From: Tanytarsus gracilentus
Taxonomy: Eukaryota; Arthropoda; Insecta; Diptera; Chironomidae
Reading direction: 5' to 3'
Length of the DNA: 64,000 nucleotides
NCBI GenBank assembly: GCA_038502055.1
Contig: JAXRKN010000043.1
Location: 7,130,001 to 7,194,000 of the forward strand
This document shows positions 23,889 through 36,048 of the stretch, in pieces. The position numbers were made by a program, and so were the translations under genes. The stretch's first letter is position 1. The number at the start of each line of letters is the position of its first letter. Below the pieces are notes generated by a model, which did no database searches, had not been told where the DNA came from, and worked only from the letters and a program-made list of their open reading frames with translations.

Positions 23889-26800
23889 TTTCTTTCTTTC
23901 TAGCGAAATACAAAAATGATTGAGCAAATCTTCGTCGAACAAAAGATCATAAATTGGTTAAAAAATATTAAACATCAAATTACCGTCATTCTTTTATCAA
24001 TAAATGTATTTCACTGTTTTTATCGAAAACTTCTAAGGCTCAAAAAGAAAAACACAAAACTTAATCCTCATAATCGCATTTTCACAGAATTTTCATGTCT
24101 GCAGGTTGAGAAAACTTTTTCCTAAATTTTCAAACTTCTTTGCAAGTCGTGCACGAAAACTTTCTTCTTTCTCTCACGAGAAACTTTGTGTTTAGTCGAT
24201 AAAAATCTCGGTCAGAGAAAATAGAAAAAAAAAGTTTTTCCATCATTTTTCTTCTCAGACTCAAAAGTTGTTTAGGCTTAAAATTCACGAGAGCTTTTAG
24301 TGAACTGGCTCGTAGTATTTTGTTGGAAATAGTTTGAGGAAGGGAGTCGTTTAGAAGTTTGAGAGGGTTTTTTTCCGGTGAGGTCATTAAAGACGGTGAG
24401 TCGATAATTGAGGCTGATATTCCTCACTTCTGACTTTCATATCTCAACTTATAAAGAATTAAATAAACAAATCCTTCACATGAGCACAAGCCTAACCCCT
24501 AAACAAAAAAAGCTCTCACACAGCCTCAAGCTCCTTTCAAAAGCAATTCACACAATTTTTTCATCTCCTTCTAAATGAGTTTGTTTACACAATCATTAGC
24601 AGTTCGTCTCACTTATTTTTTCTTCTATGATGTTGATAATGATGAAGGCGAAAAAAATAAAGGGAGTGGAGAAAAGTTGAAAAAAGTCATCATAAAGAGC
24701 AAACATCATAAAATGAAAATGGTATTGCCCAAACAGCTATAGTTGAGTGAAGACGCACGCTACTTGTTGAAATCATCATTCTTTGTTGTGGAGAAGAAGA
24801 AGTTTTTGTTTTTAGAGAAAAAATTAAGGGGTGGAAACGACAAAACACCAAGGAGAAAAACAAGAAAATTTGTCAGTTAGGAAAATAAGCAAAGAAGAAG
24901 ATTTTTCAATTTAAAAAATACGTTACAAAAATTTAAATTGAAAATAATAAGATTTTCGTAACGTATCTTGAAAATTTAAATTAAATAATGAATTAAAAAT
25001 ATTAAATTTGAAAAAATATATTTTTCGTGACAGTCCCTTGCATCTAAAACTTCGCAGATATATGCGAAAAAAATTCTCGCTCGAATAGCGATCGGAATGT
25101 AAATGACTTTTGTGTTGATCTTCTAATTATGCAAATCGCTCTGCTTATATTTATTTTGGACTTTTCTTTATTGAAATGTCTCGTGCATGTTTGACTGCTG
25201 TGTATTGGGGATCTCGCATAACATAATAAAAAGAAATGTGAGCCCAAATTGCTCGAGATGGAGGAGAAATGACATCAATTTTGCATGAAGGAGGAGGAGG
25301 GTCAATAAAATCAGTTGGCAGTCGAAATAATGACGGGTATCATCGTCGTATCTGCAAACAGAAAATGCCGCATTTATAGCAAAATCAATAATTAGGTATT
25401 TTGACGTTTTTTTTGAATTCTTTCTTCAAATGACGCCATTTTTATTTCTCCATCAATGACTTCGTTTATTTTCTATCTTCATCATAACTTTTTTTGCTTC
25501 CTTTCTCTCATCATCATTCGGTTTTTTATTGATTCATGATAAAGATCTATGCCAACTTTTCTCCATCCATTTATTTTTTTATTAAGACTCATTCTAGCGT
25601 CCAGCGTGATGAGATATTGATGGATAAATTGTTAAGAGTGCGTGAATCTGTCAACCTCAATGAAATATATTTATGGCTGTTAAAATAATAAACTTTTGTT
25701 AATTCAAAAATTTCTTTTTATTACTGCACAAGCGTGAATCCCATTATAAATTTTGTCAACAAAATGTTTGTCCTTATATCAACAAGATATTGTCATCCAA
25801 TTTAGCATTCGAGTTTTATAGAAATCTGATATTTTTGATCCCACTTTAATAACAATAATATTTTCGGTCCTAAACCAGTTTGTATAATTTTCGAGGTGTG
25901 AATTTTGATCTAATGGGAACCAATTTTCTCGACTGACGTTCACGAAAATAATTTCTCTAACCGCGTCATTAAAAGTTGAGCGGAGGTGTTTTCAGAGGGT
26001 TGAGAAAAGCTGGATAATTTATGGTGTTTGATGACAGAAAGAGTTTAAATTTTTCGCCATGTAATCCTTCATAATTCCGCAGACCTCGTCGTTGCTGTCG
26101 TTGCTGTGCCGCTTAAACTCTTAACCAACAAAATTAAGGAGCGGGAAAAAAGAAGAATTTTCACAGCTCAGGTGAAAGTTAGAGTGGAAAATTGAGGGAG
26201 AGAGATGAAAAGTGTTAAGAAGAGATTTAAAATTTATTGTTTTGCGGTGCAAATGGTGGAAAATTACACATCCGAGTTTCAAAAGTTTAACGAGATATAA
26301 TTCGTTAATTTTGAAAAAAATAAAAATTGGAAAAACAATTTTGAGTTTAAAATAAATGAAATTGTTAAATGAAAAATGATAGAAATACTCGGAAAATCAC
26401 GAACTAAAATTAAATCAAATGTCTTAAATTAAAGAAGAAGAACTATTTGTAGTCATTGCTAAAAAATTGGAAAAATTCATCAAGCTTTCGTAGAATTTTG
26501 CAAAAATGACTCACTGACTCACCAAAAAAAATCTCGAGTAATTTATCAAGTTTTTAAACGTGTTTGCACATTTGTGCCACCCAGTATTTTAAAATATCGC
26601 GTGACAGTACCTTTTAGGCACATCACCATGTTCATGTACGTACAAGAATGAGTCGAAACAAGGAGAAAGATGAGATTAACATTACAAGCATTTGATGATA
26701 AGCGTTAATGTGATAATTTATGGAAGTTTCACGCCTCAATTTGTTCTTTGCTTTTTTCGCACAACGTGAGTCATCGTGCATTGTGAATAAAACCAGCTTT

Positions 26801-28783
26801 GAGTTGATGAGCTCGAGTTTCGCTGTTTAGCATGTCCATAAAAAATTAGATCATCGTTCGACTAAAATGCCGCGGACTATCTAAAGAGTGTAAATTCGAC
26901 ACCGGTGGATTGGACTTCAGAGTCAACCATAAAAGCACACAATTAACATAATTGAAAACCTTCCGGTGCCACACTGAAATGCTGATAAGAAAATTTCTTA
27001 CTGCTGGGCAGAAATAAAACTTTTTTGCGCTGTTGAAAAATATTTTGCTCAAAATCCCTTGACCATCGTATTACATCATTTTTATGGTGCACCATAAATC
27101 TTTAAATTCCACATTATTCATATGAGTGATGAAAAAAATGTCAAACACGGATCGATGGCTTGAAAGGTGTTGAATTACAACAAAATTAAATTCAACATGT
27201 GACTAAAATATAAAACATTTCAATTCAATCCAGAGTCACTTAAGCAAGGGATTCTTTTCACTAATTGAGGCCATTTGTGCTCACCACAACAATAAGCGAA
27301 AATGATCTATGTAAGGATCAACAACACAAAAGTCCGGCAATTTATTCTCTCCGCACATATAACAATCGAACTTTTAGGTAGACACAATGTTAGTGAGAGG
27401 AAAATAATTTGCGCACGTTTCGACGAACAATTGATTCTTGGCTCCACACAAACACATTCACTGAAAGTGGTAAAAAATCCCTTTCATATTCCATATCTGC
27501 GATGATGATGTAATTTGAGAACGAAACGTGATTCAATCTATAAGCAGCAAGGGCCACCCTAACATGAATTGAATTTCCGATGAATGCGAGAGAGATTTTT
27601 TTTTGCATGCACAATAAATAGATTATGGATGGTCGATAGTCACTACCTATCAATTTACTCTTCCCCTCACTCTTCGACTTTTTAACTTTTCGCTGCTGCA
27701 CGTAACTGCCGTATTTAATAAATTGGTGTACGTGCAGTGATGTCGAATTTTAGAAGGAAAATTTAATTGAACATCAAAAAAGCACCGTCGATGATGGAGC
27801 ATGTAAAGTCAATAAAAACAACTCTCTCGGTCGATAATAAACTCTTAATTTGATTTTAATCAGATTTCTGCCTGTTCATATACATGCGCTGCTGTCTTCT
27901 TTATTTTACGTTCGAGAGATAATTTGACATTCGCAATAAATTGAATTTTTTCCCCGAACTTTATTTTGTTGGTAAAGTGAGTCATTAAGCATTGAGTATA
28001 ACATCATTATCATGCGGATGCGTCATTCAAAATAAATTGCAAATTATTTGTTCTTTGATTATTTTTTGAGGATGCATTGTAAATTTTTTTTTGTTGATGT
28101 TAAAAATTATTTGTTTACATTTTTGTTGTGCGTGACAAAATTAACAAAAATGCCAGAAAGTCTGCCAAAGTTGTGTTAATAAAATAAATATTTTTGATGG
28201 ACAATTCAGGAACTTTAGATGGTTTGTAACTTTCTCTTCATAATAAAATGACAAAATTTAATATTTTAAACTGAATTAAAAATTTAAAACGCTCCCCCAA
28301 TTTTTGATAGTAAATTAATGAAATTTTTAATCATGACTTAACGGTTCGTGAAATAATTTTCCGGATCATGTAAATTTAAACGCTCTTAATAAATTCCCGG
28401 AAAAAAATTCATTAATGTAATTTTGCTTTTACATACACAAATGTTTCATAAATTATTGCGCAATTTTTTATCACCCAAAGCCACCATTAAGAGTCAATAA
28501 ATTAAGACAACATATTGAGTTGCCGAGTGAAAGTAGCACAAATTCATAAATTTATAAAAAAAGGACAATGATCCTACATGAAAGCAAACAGCGTAAAATA
28601 TGTCTTCAAATTACGAATCGAGCAAAAAAAAATTGGTTAATAATTTCGACTCATTATGACCAAAAAGAATGTCTCGAAAAGTTGAATGAACGCTTCGAAT
28701 ATTAACCGCGATAAATTATGCAGTTTTGCTCTCTTCCTGCGCGAAACAAATAAATGAAATCTTTTTAAGCAAATTAATTTGCA
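23889..28783. other. Gene-free intergenic sequence
   Basis: AT-rich, with no open frame that resembles a protein family. It contains only a short palindrome at 24908-24985 related to the core of the foldback elements. Confidence 0.6.
24908..24985. repeat. Small palindrome, possible foldback remnant
   Basis: AATACGTTAC and GTAACGTATC face each other across an AT-rich centre, flanked by TTTAAATT-type arms. The ACGTTA/TAACGT core recalls the foldback elements, but the outer arms are missing, so the relationship is tentative. Confidence 0.4.
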
Positions 28784-29173
28784 TATTTTTAGTGTAACCC
28801 ACGAAGTGGTGTAACACTTATATGCGCCTATTTCCGTCCGTCCGTCTGTCTGTCTGTTCCATCGAGATCTCGGCTCCTGAGATAGCTAGAGTTTTTTTTA
28901 AATGGTAGGTTATAATTTTTTTTGAATAATTATTTTTATACAAATTTTTTTTTTTGTTGTTGGACTCGTTTTTAAAATAAAAATTAATGTCCATTTTTTA
29001 AAATTTAAAAATAAAAAAAAAAAATAAAACAAAAAACCAAAAGAAAGGAAAAATTTAAAAAAAAAATTTAAAAATTTTAATTTTTAATTTTTTTAAGCCA
29101 AAAGGAGAGGGAGGGGAAGCCAAAGGGGAAGCCAAAAAAGAAACCACGTGGTTTTGCATATTTTTTATTTTTT
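28784..29173 (+). mobile_element. Short non-autonomous repeat with (GTCY)n tract, copy C (diverged)
   Basis: Same orientation as copy B. The start hairpin at 28791-28818 has arms AGTGT and ACACT with CCAC/GTGG inside. Then come the GTCC/GTCT tract (28834-28858) and the shared block CCATCGAGATCTCGG. The middle has decayed to A/T-rich sequence and lacks the minisatellite. The far end keeps GGGAAGCC repeats and ACCACGTGGTTTTG. It is probably an older insertion than A and B. Confidence 0.7.
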
Positions 29174-29926
29174 AACCTGTCCAATCGTGTTTGTCGAATT
29201 TCAAAAATTTCTACACGAAGATTTAAGAGCATTAAGTTGTAACGGGTAGCAACCAAACATTTTTCCCATCATAAAATAAAACTTTGACAACATAAAAATT
29301 AAACTCGACGTGAGCTTCCACCAAAGCGTGACCGAGAGCTTGAAGCTCAAAGTTTTTGGACCAGAAAACCAGGTAATTCGATTAAGAGACTTTTGAAATT
29401 AAGAAAATTGAATGAGAAACTTTTTTTCTTCAATGCAAAATCGATTGACAAAAATTTTTCCTGCTGATCGTGAAAAAAGTTTAAAAATGAATTTATTGGC
29501 TTTTTCGCTTCACAAAATTCTCATCTACACATTGCGCTTTGATGGCAATAAAATAAAGATTTTTCTTCAGCTAATCCGACATTTATGTTCGAGTTCAGCT
29601 CTTTTTTTGTCACTCGATGTCTCGCTTGTTGAATTTTTTGGAAATTCGAGGGAGAAATTAAAAAAGTTTATGTTTTGCATAGTGAGAGAGATCTATGGAG
29701 ACACAGTGTGGTGTACAATTTGCACAAAATTTGAAAGTCAAATAATGCCGAAATTATCGATTGAAAATAAAGCGAAATTTTAGTGCGACGAGATAATAAA
29801 GTTTATTGTTCAACAGCGATGCTCGGAGAACGGTCACTCGCAGGCGCCCGCATGAGAAAATTGCTTCAATGCGAGAATTAAACAAGGGTTGATAAGTTGA
29901 GTTTAAAAAAATTTAAATAAAAATTT
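29174..29926. other. Gene-free sequence with an unassigned 123-codon open frame
   Basis: An open frame at 29412-29783 (+) has Phe/Lys/Leu-rich composition typical of translated AT-rich noncoding DNA and no motif I recognise. It is treated as chance. Confidence 0.4.
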
Positions 29927-30104
29927 CAGTTGCTCTCAAGTTTTTTTCGCTTACTTTGATAATCATTTTTTTGGTACCTTATTTTTGAAATTTAAATGTA
30001 CGTTATGAAGTTTACTGTGTTTTTTCATTTGAAAATTAATAACGTACTTTTTAAATGTAAAAATAATTTACCAATAAAGGGATGATCAAAGGAAGCGAAT
30101 CCAG
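29927..30104. mobile_element. Foldback MITE-like element, copy 2
   Basis: The left arm is well kept (CAGTTGCTCTCAAG, CTTACTTTGATAATC, GGTACCTTATTTTTGAAAT). The right arm is diverged (AATTTACCAATAAAGG, GATGATCAAAGGAAGCGAA) and has lost the terminal CTTGAGAGCAGCTG. Confidence 0.8.
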
Positions 30105-33100
30105 GAATTAAAAAATCAAAAAAATATTCTTAAATAAAATTCAACAAATTTCAAAGTAATCCCATAATTTTCTAATTTTTGTTAAAAATTAAAGTACTTG
30201 AGCCAAATTTATTAATTCCAGGAATAAGTTTCTCTCCCTTTCAACTCTTTCTCACTATTTTAAAGTCACAGCTGTAAAAGCAAATGGTCACAGTTGTCAT
30301 CATCGCTGCTTGATAATTAAATGCCCTGTGAAAATTTGGAATTTCTATTATCGCTAATTTTCACTCCAGGAGGGCGAGCGAGTGTGGACGTGTGAAGTCA
30401 CTGTGACATTATATAAAAAATAATATTCTTTTTCGCTTAACGTTATGAATTTTAATGAGCTGTTTTTAGTCAGTTCATAAAATCCATCACAGTCTTATCA
30501 GCCATTCGCATTCAGTTATTCACGAGACCAAATCAGATCGCGTCACTTGCTTATTTTTAGAAGCGTATATGACAGTGGAGTCGTCCTGTCTAGAGAGCTC
30601 TTATAAGCGGTTTAAAATCTCATTGTTAATGCAGTTATTTGACGTTGTATGTGTGACACTCTCAATTGTTATTCCTCCCACCGTCAAAAAATGATCGCAA
30701 GGAAAAAAGCTGATTTCGTTTTTTTTTTGGGATTAAAAGCTCACGGGCATTTAAATGTTCTCTCTCTCTTTCACATTGTTCGTTCTGGTCAACCGAAAAA
30801 TCCCTCGCAAAATGACTCAGTGCTGTCCAAGTGCATTACCATTAGAGAAATTTTGTCCGCCGACAAAACTCAGTGGGTAGCTCGAAAGAATTTTAAATTA
30901 AATCATTTAATAAATTGTTTAAAGTCATTAGCTCGCGAAGTGCATTAAATGACATTAAAAATGCTCTGAGTCGTCATGGAATTAATGGAAATACGATTAA
31001 ATTTATTTTGTTGCATTAAGCACGTTAAAATATTTTTCCGGTTATTTTTTAATAGGATTTTTTTGATGAAATTTGTAAAAAAAATTAAATCTTTTCATCT
31101 TCAATATAAATCCACCTAAATGACCACTAAACTAGTTCTTAAACGATGTCGTCATTTTCATCAAGATAGTAAAAAATTATTGTCCGTTGACTTCTTCATT
31201 GGATTATTTCAATAATAAAAAAAGTAGAAAAGTCCAAAAAGTGAGTGATTGTAAAATTTACCTTTTTAAGACGCTTTAAGTCATTTCTATATAAAATCTC
31301 CATAAAAAGTGACTCGACTTTGATTAAAGATAGAGAAAATGATTTAATGTCCCTTCATGTCGGTCATAAAGACTCATCAAATATGCACAAAAAAAGGAGA
31401 ATCCATAAAATGAAGCTCGTAAAGAGCATGAGAAAATGATTCAGTCGTGTCGTAAGCAATTTTTTCCATTCGTCTGCTCATAAAATCTCTCTTGGAGTTT
31501 TTCGCAATTTGATGTAATTCATGCGATAAATTTTATATCCATCAGGTGACCTGGTGGAAGTCTCGTGCTGCGATGAAAATTTAGAATAAACTAAATAAAT
31601 TTTTAATTTTTTTAAAGCTTCAAGATTCGCACAAAAATCTTAATTTTATTTATGTTCATATCAAAAAGCAGAGCTGACGTAATCCAAACAAAATTCTGAG
31701 TGCTTTTTGGCAAACCAGATGGACAGCAATCAGCATTTAGATAAATTCTCAAGATTAAAAAAATTGAGGCTGATCGTCGAATTTAAAGCGCATCGAAAAG
31801 CGAGAGGAAAAGAAATTTTTAGCGGATTAATAAATTTAAAATTCAAATTAATTATAAACGGTCAATTTGTCTCTGTCACTCTCTCTTTTTCCCTTTTTCG
31901 AAATAAATGTTGCAAAAAGTTTTCGTGTTTCTGGTTTAGTGGGTAATCACCGTTCAGTTCATCGGCTCCATTTTTTGTCACATCCATCATTTGACGGCAA
32001 TTAATTTATTAGCGTGCTAATTAAATAAATCCAGTGACATGATTCTCGAGTTACCGATTTATGCCCATCTGGCAGCATGATGAATCATTTTACAGCTCAA
32101 TTTTATATTGAAACGTGGTTCATTAGGTGACGCGACAAAAAAAAATTTTTCTCAGAGACATATCGGAGACTTGGGAGTTTTTGAAGATGAAAGGCGAATG
32201 CGAAAGAAACTTGAGAAGATTGAGATTTTTTTTCTTAAAAAATGAACTTTACATCGAATATTTTTTCTTTTGAAGTTTGATATTCTTTTTGAAATCATTA
32301 AATTAACATATTTTGTAGAATTTTTTTTAAAATTTAACGATTTTTAAACTTTCAAATAATTAATTTTCATTGAATCGCTCACAAAAATAAAAACCGGCAA
32401 TAAATAAATTCAATTAAGAATCAAATTCATGAAAAAAAATAATCAGCTTATAAAAAATTTAAATCGCGTGCAATAAAAATTAAATTCGATAAAACCGCGA
32501 GCAGCAAAAATCTTCTCCCAGACACATGAGCGTCACCGTGGCTATCAATTACCAAATATGTGTGGCTATTCCCACATACAGTATTTCATTCTAACAGCGA
32601 TTTACAAATCGGGTTATCAAACGATGATTCATAAGACTCGACCTCATGTGAACGTGATTTCATTGAGTTTTTTGGTCAAATTTTCAGCGCCCGAGAAAAT
32701 ATTTTTTTCTCATGAATGAGAGATTGAATATTATATTATTTTGTTGAGGAGTGTTCCCATTATGTCTGGTCATTTAATATTTTTTTATAGTTTAGATTTA
32801 GCGATCACACATCTGTTTCGTGATTTTACTAAAAAAATCCATTTGATTTATGATATTAATATTTATTTCTGTCATCAACGTGTTTTTTAAATTATTTTTA
32901 AATATTTAAATTTAGTAGCAAATTTTGCAAAATGTTACTAAAAATTTAAATGGAATAATTTGATTTTGTAAATTTAAAAGAAGGTTCGAATCCTACATTT
33001 GGTAAAATCGATAAGTTTCGAATATTGTAGTTTTTTTTAAAAAATTGCTTGAATTTTAATTTTTTTTTGAATTTAAATCAACTCGTTTCATTTTCTTTTT

Positions 33101-35146
33101 TATTTCTTAAAATATTTTCAGTTTTTGTCATCTCAAAATTTCAAAACGTCTTCAAAATCTCATCGCATTATTTGCGCTATAAATTTTGCCTACCCCAATA
33201 AATATTGCCTTAGAGGGAGTTTAAAAATTATCATAATGACTCGCTTAAGCTGCTGCAAGTATGGGCGACACACAATGTATTTTGAAAGTCAATAACTCGC
33301 GAGCACGCACGCTCTTTTTATGAGGTGTGAGAAGTGAATCTTTTATTTTCCCAAACGGGCGCTATTTGAATTGATAAAATGTGTCAAATAAATTGCTGGA
33401 TAATCATTTTTTATTGACTCAATTTTATTACACGCTGGGACGCACAAATTTGGGTTGCGTCACTTGGGATGAGATTTTTCTCTCTCTGCCTAACAAGTTT
33501 TTCACACATGAAATTTTTTATCGCAGCTTCCACAACTTTTCCTCATTTCCTTCCCCCCTTTTTTGCTGATGCCTTACAAATGACACTCCACCCGATGGCG
33601 CTTTGTGCTGGTATCTAAATTTATATATTGCAAAATGATTAGGCTTTATTGAAATATATATATTGAGCGCTTTAATGCGAATATATTGCGAACGATATTT
33701 TTTCCATCATTTATTTCCGATTTAGCAGTCATGGCAATGTCGTGACGGGAAGAATAGCTTTTGAGCTGCTTAATGTTTAAGAAGCGAAAAATGTCAAGTA
33801 GTAAATGTTCTTTGAAAAAATAAAAACGAGAAAATGAAAATTTTTCTTTGATTTTAATCAAAATTAAGAAAGAGGAAAGAGATTTTAATAAAAAATAATT
33901 TAAAGATAGAAAATTTTAGTTTTATTATAATTTTTTTAAGCAAAACAAAATGTGAAATTTTCACAAATCAATTTTTTATATTTTTCCTTTAAAAAACTTA
34001 TTTTCACATTGAACTCAATTTATAGATGCTTCACTTTTTTATGACATCTTCATATTCTCGCTCCATAAAATTTATCATCTTCCATTTGAAGCATCTGGCA
34101 ACACTATTAGTCGCAAAATTTATTTAAAAAGCTTTTTCTGAGCCATTTAGAAAAAGTTTTTCTCTTTTCCGTGAGCGGAAGTTACGCACACATATAGTAA
34201 GTTTAATGTACTTTTAAATCGTATCAAAATTTACAGTTGTGACTGCAAAAAAGAATTATAAATTTTAGAATTTGAACCCATTTTTAATTTCTAAAATTTT
34301 TATTAAAATTCTCAAAAATTAATAAATCCAATTTTTTAGGTTACACGGTTCATGCATATATTCGAAATAAAGCAGGAAGCAAAAAGAGATTCGAGTGAAA
34401 GAGTGATAGGGCACAAAAAGCAATCTTCCATACACTCTAAAAGAGCCATTTGATTTTATTACAATTTGAACGGTGAAGAAGAGAGCAAAAAAATTGTAGG
34501 TGAAGGCAAAAAGTGAGATGGAAATTTTTTCTCTTTCAAAAATATTCGGAAGGGTGAAATTGGGTCTCACTGTGGATGTATGGCGATATTATTATCTGAT
34601 GGCATCATATTTATGCCATTCGCTTCATTTTTTTGCTGCATGACAATGTTATTTATTTTGCTAAGCTCTGGAAAATTGTCTCGATTGTCGATTGTTCAGC
34701 GAAATTTAAAGTGAACTCATGCGATGTGTTCGTTATCATCATTCACATACTAAATTACGATTTTTTGCCGATTACTGTTTAAAAAAATGTTGAATTCATC
34801 AGGATTTGAGTGACATCCACTTTTAAATTCACAAGAATAATTTTTTTAATACAACGCACGAGTTGAATTTTTTCTCTCTATTTTCTAAATGATGTTGACA
34901 TTCGATATAAATTGCGAAGAGCTCAAAAAAAGGGTAGAAATAATACTTAAATCGGGGTTCACAGTGTGATATGCGATTTTCAAAGGCTGTTTGTGACAGA
35001 AAGAGCTTTAAAGAAAAAGTTTTTTTTTCAAGATCATGAGTTATATTTCATCTTGTTTTTAAGACACACTTGACCTGAATTTGAAAAGTTGAATTTTTGT
35101 AAAAAGAATTTCTGTAAATTTATAAAATGAAAAGATTAAAAATTTC
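30105..35146. other. Gene-free intergenic sequence
   Basis: Five kb with no supported gene. A 99-codon frame at 30649-30948 (+) is unrecognised and lacks coding features. No RNA gene was found. Confidence 0.6.
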
Positions 35147-36048
35147 CAGCTCCTCTCAAGTTTTTTTTAGCTTACTTTGATTAATAACTTTTTTGGTACG
35201 TTATTTTTGAAATTAAAAAATACGTTCAGTGGGCTAATACTAAAACGCCAGCTAAAGCCTCAAAAACATTAAGTCGAAGATAAAATTATGCTAAGTAATA
35301 TAATTTGGGTTAATTTAAATCTTTTCATGTCAAGTATAAAATTAATGCTCTTGTCATCATAACTAGATATGATTTAAGATGATTTAAAATGTATTTATTT
35401 GATTTTATAAATCAGTCCAATTAAAAAGCCCATTGAATTAATAGGGGCCAAAAGTTCCATTATGATCCTTTTTTCAAGTTCTTTATATGAAATTTATTTG
35501 TAATCTTCATACATCAGAAGGTTCCTTTTTTTTCAAATACAAGCAAAAGGCAAAAAATCAAACCAAATATGGTTTATATAAGATCAGTCTATAAATCTCA
35601 TATGCCGTTTGAGTCCGCAAGTTCTATAGTGGCCATTAATCGGGAAATTAGGGGTTTAAAGGCACCGATAAAGATTATTATTAATTTAAAAAAATTACTG
35701 TTTTAATAAGAAAACAAAAAATATCATCTTGGTTCAAGTTTTGAGTAAAAATTATATTTTTTATTCGGGTCACCTTGAGCTTATTTAGGCTTTCACTTAA
35801 ATCGTGAGTTATTTGTGATTGTTATAGAGCAACACACAACTTTAATTTTATATACCTTTTCATAGGCAAAATATGATATTGATTTTGAGACATTTGGCCG
35901 TTTTGACCCATTATTTTTCTCACTGTGCGTTATGAAGTTTATTGTGTTTTTACATATGAATTTTCATAACGTACTTTTTTAATTTAAAAATCCAATTTCC
36001 AAAAAAAATTTTAAATCAAAGTAAGCTAAAAAACTTGAGAGCAGCTGG
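35147..36048. mobile_element. Foldback MITE-like element, copy 3, split by an insertion
   Basis: The left arm (35147-35226, starting CAGCTCCTCTCAAG) and right arm (from 35926, ending CTTGAGAGCAGCTG) are separated by 699 bp of unrelated sequence. Without the insertion the element is about 200 bp, the same as the copy at 39279-39481. Confidence 0.85.
35227..35925. mobile_element. Nested 699-bp insertion with CAGTG...CACTG ends
   Basis: It sits exactly between the two halves of a foldback element. Its ends are inverted: CAGTGGGC with AAAACGCC just inside, and GGCCGTTTT before TCTCACTG. The flanks TACGTT (35221-35226) and TGCGTT (35926-35931) look like a 6-bp target duplication with one mismatch. 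No open frame of useful length is present, so it is non-autonomous. The superfamily is uncertain: the ends recall hAT or Tc1-like elements, but neither the usual 8-bp nor TA duplication is seen. Confidence 0.7.

Noticed and set aside
29412..29783. 123-codon open frame (+)
   Set aside because: No domain, signal or conserved motif; Phe/Lys/Leu-rich composition expected of AT-rich noncoding DNA; no compatible splice or promoter context. Transcript data could revive it.
30649..30948. 99-codon open frame (+)
   Set aside because: No recognisable motif and no neighbouring exon in phase.
32980..33002. tRNA T-arm-like GGTTCGAATCC
   Set aside because: No matching acceptor, D or anticodon arms upstream within tRNA length; one T-stem pair is broken. 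Treated as chance.
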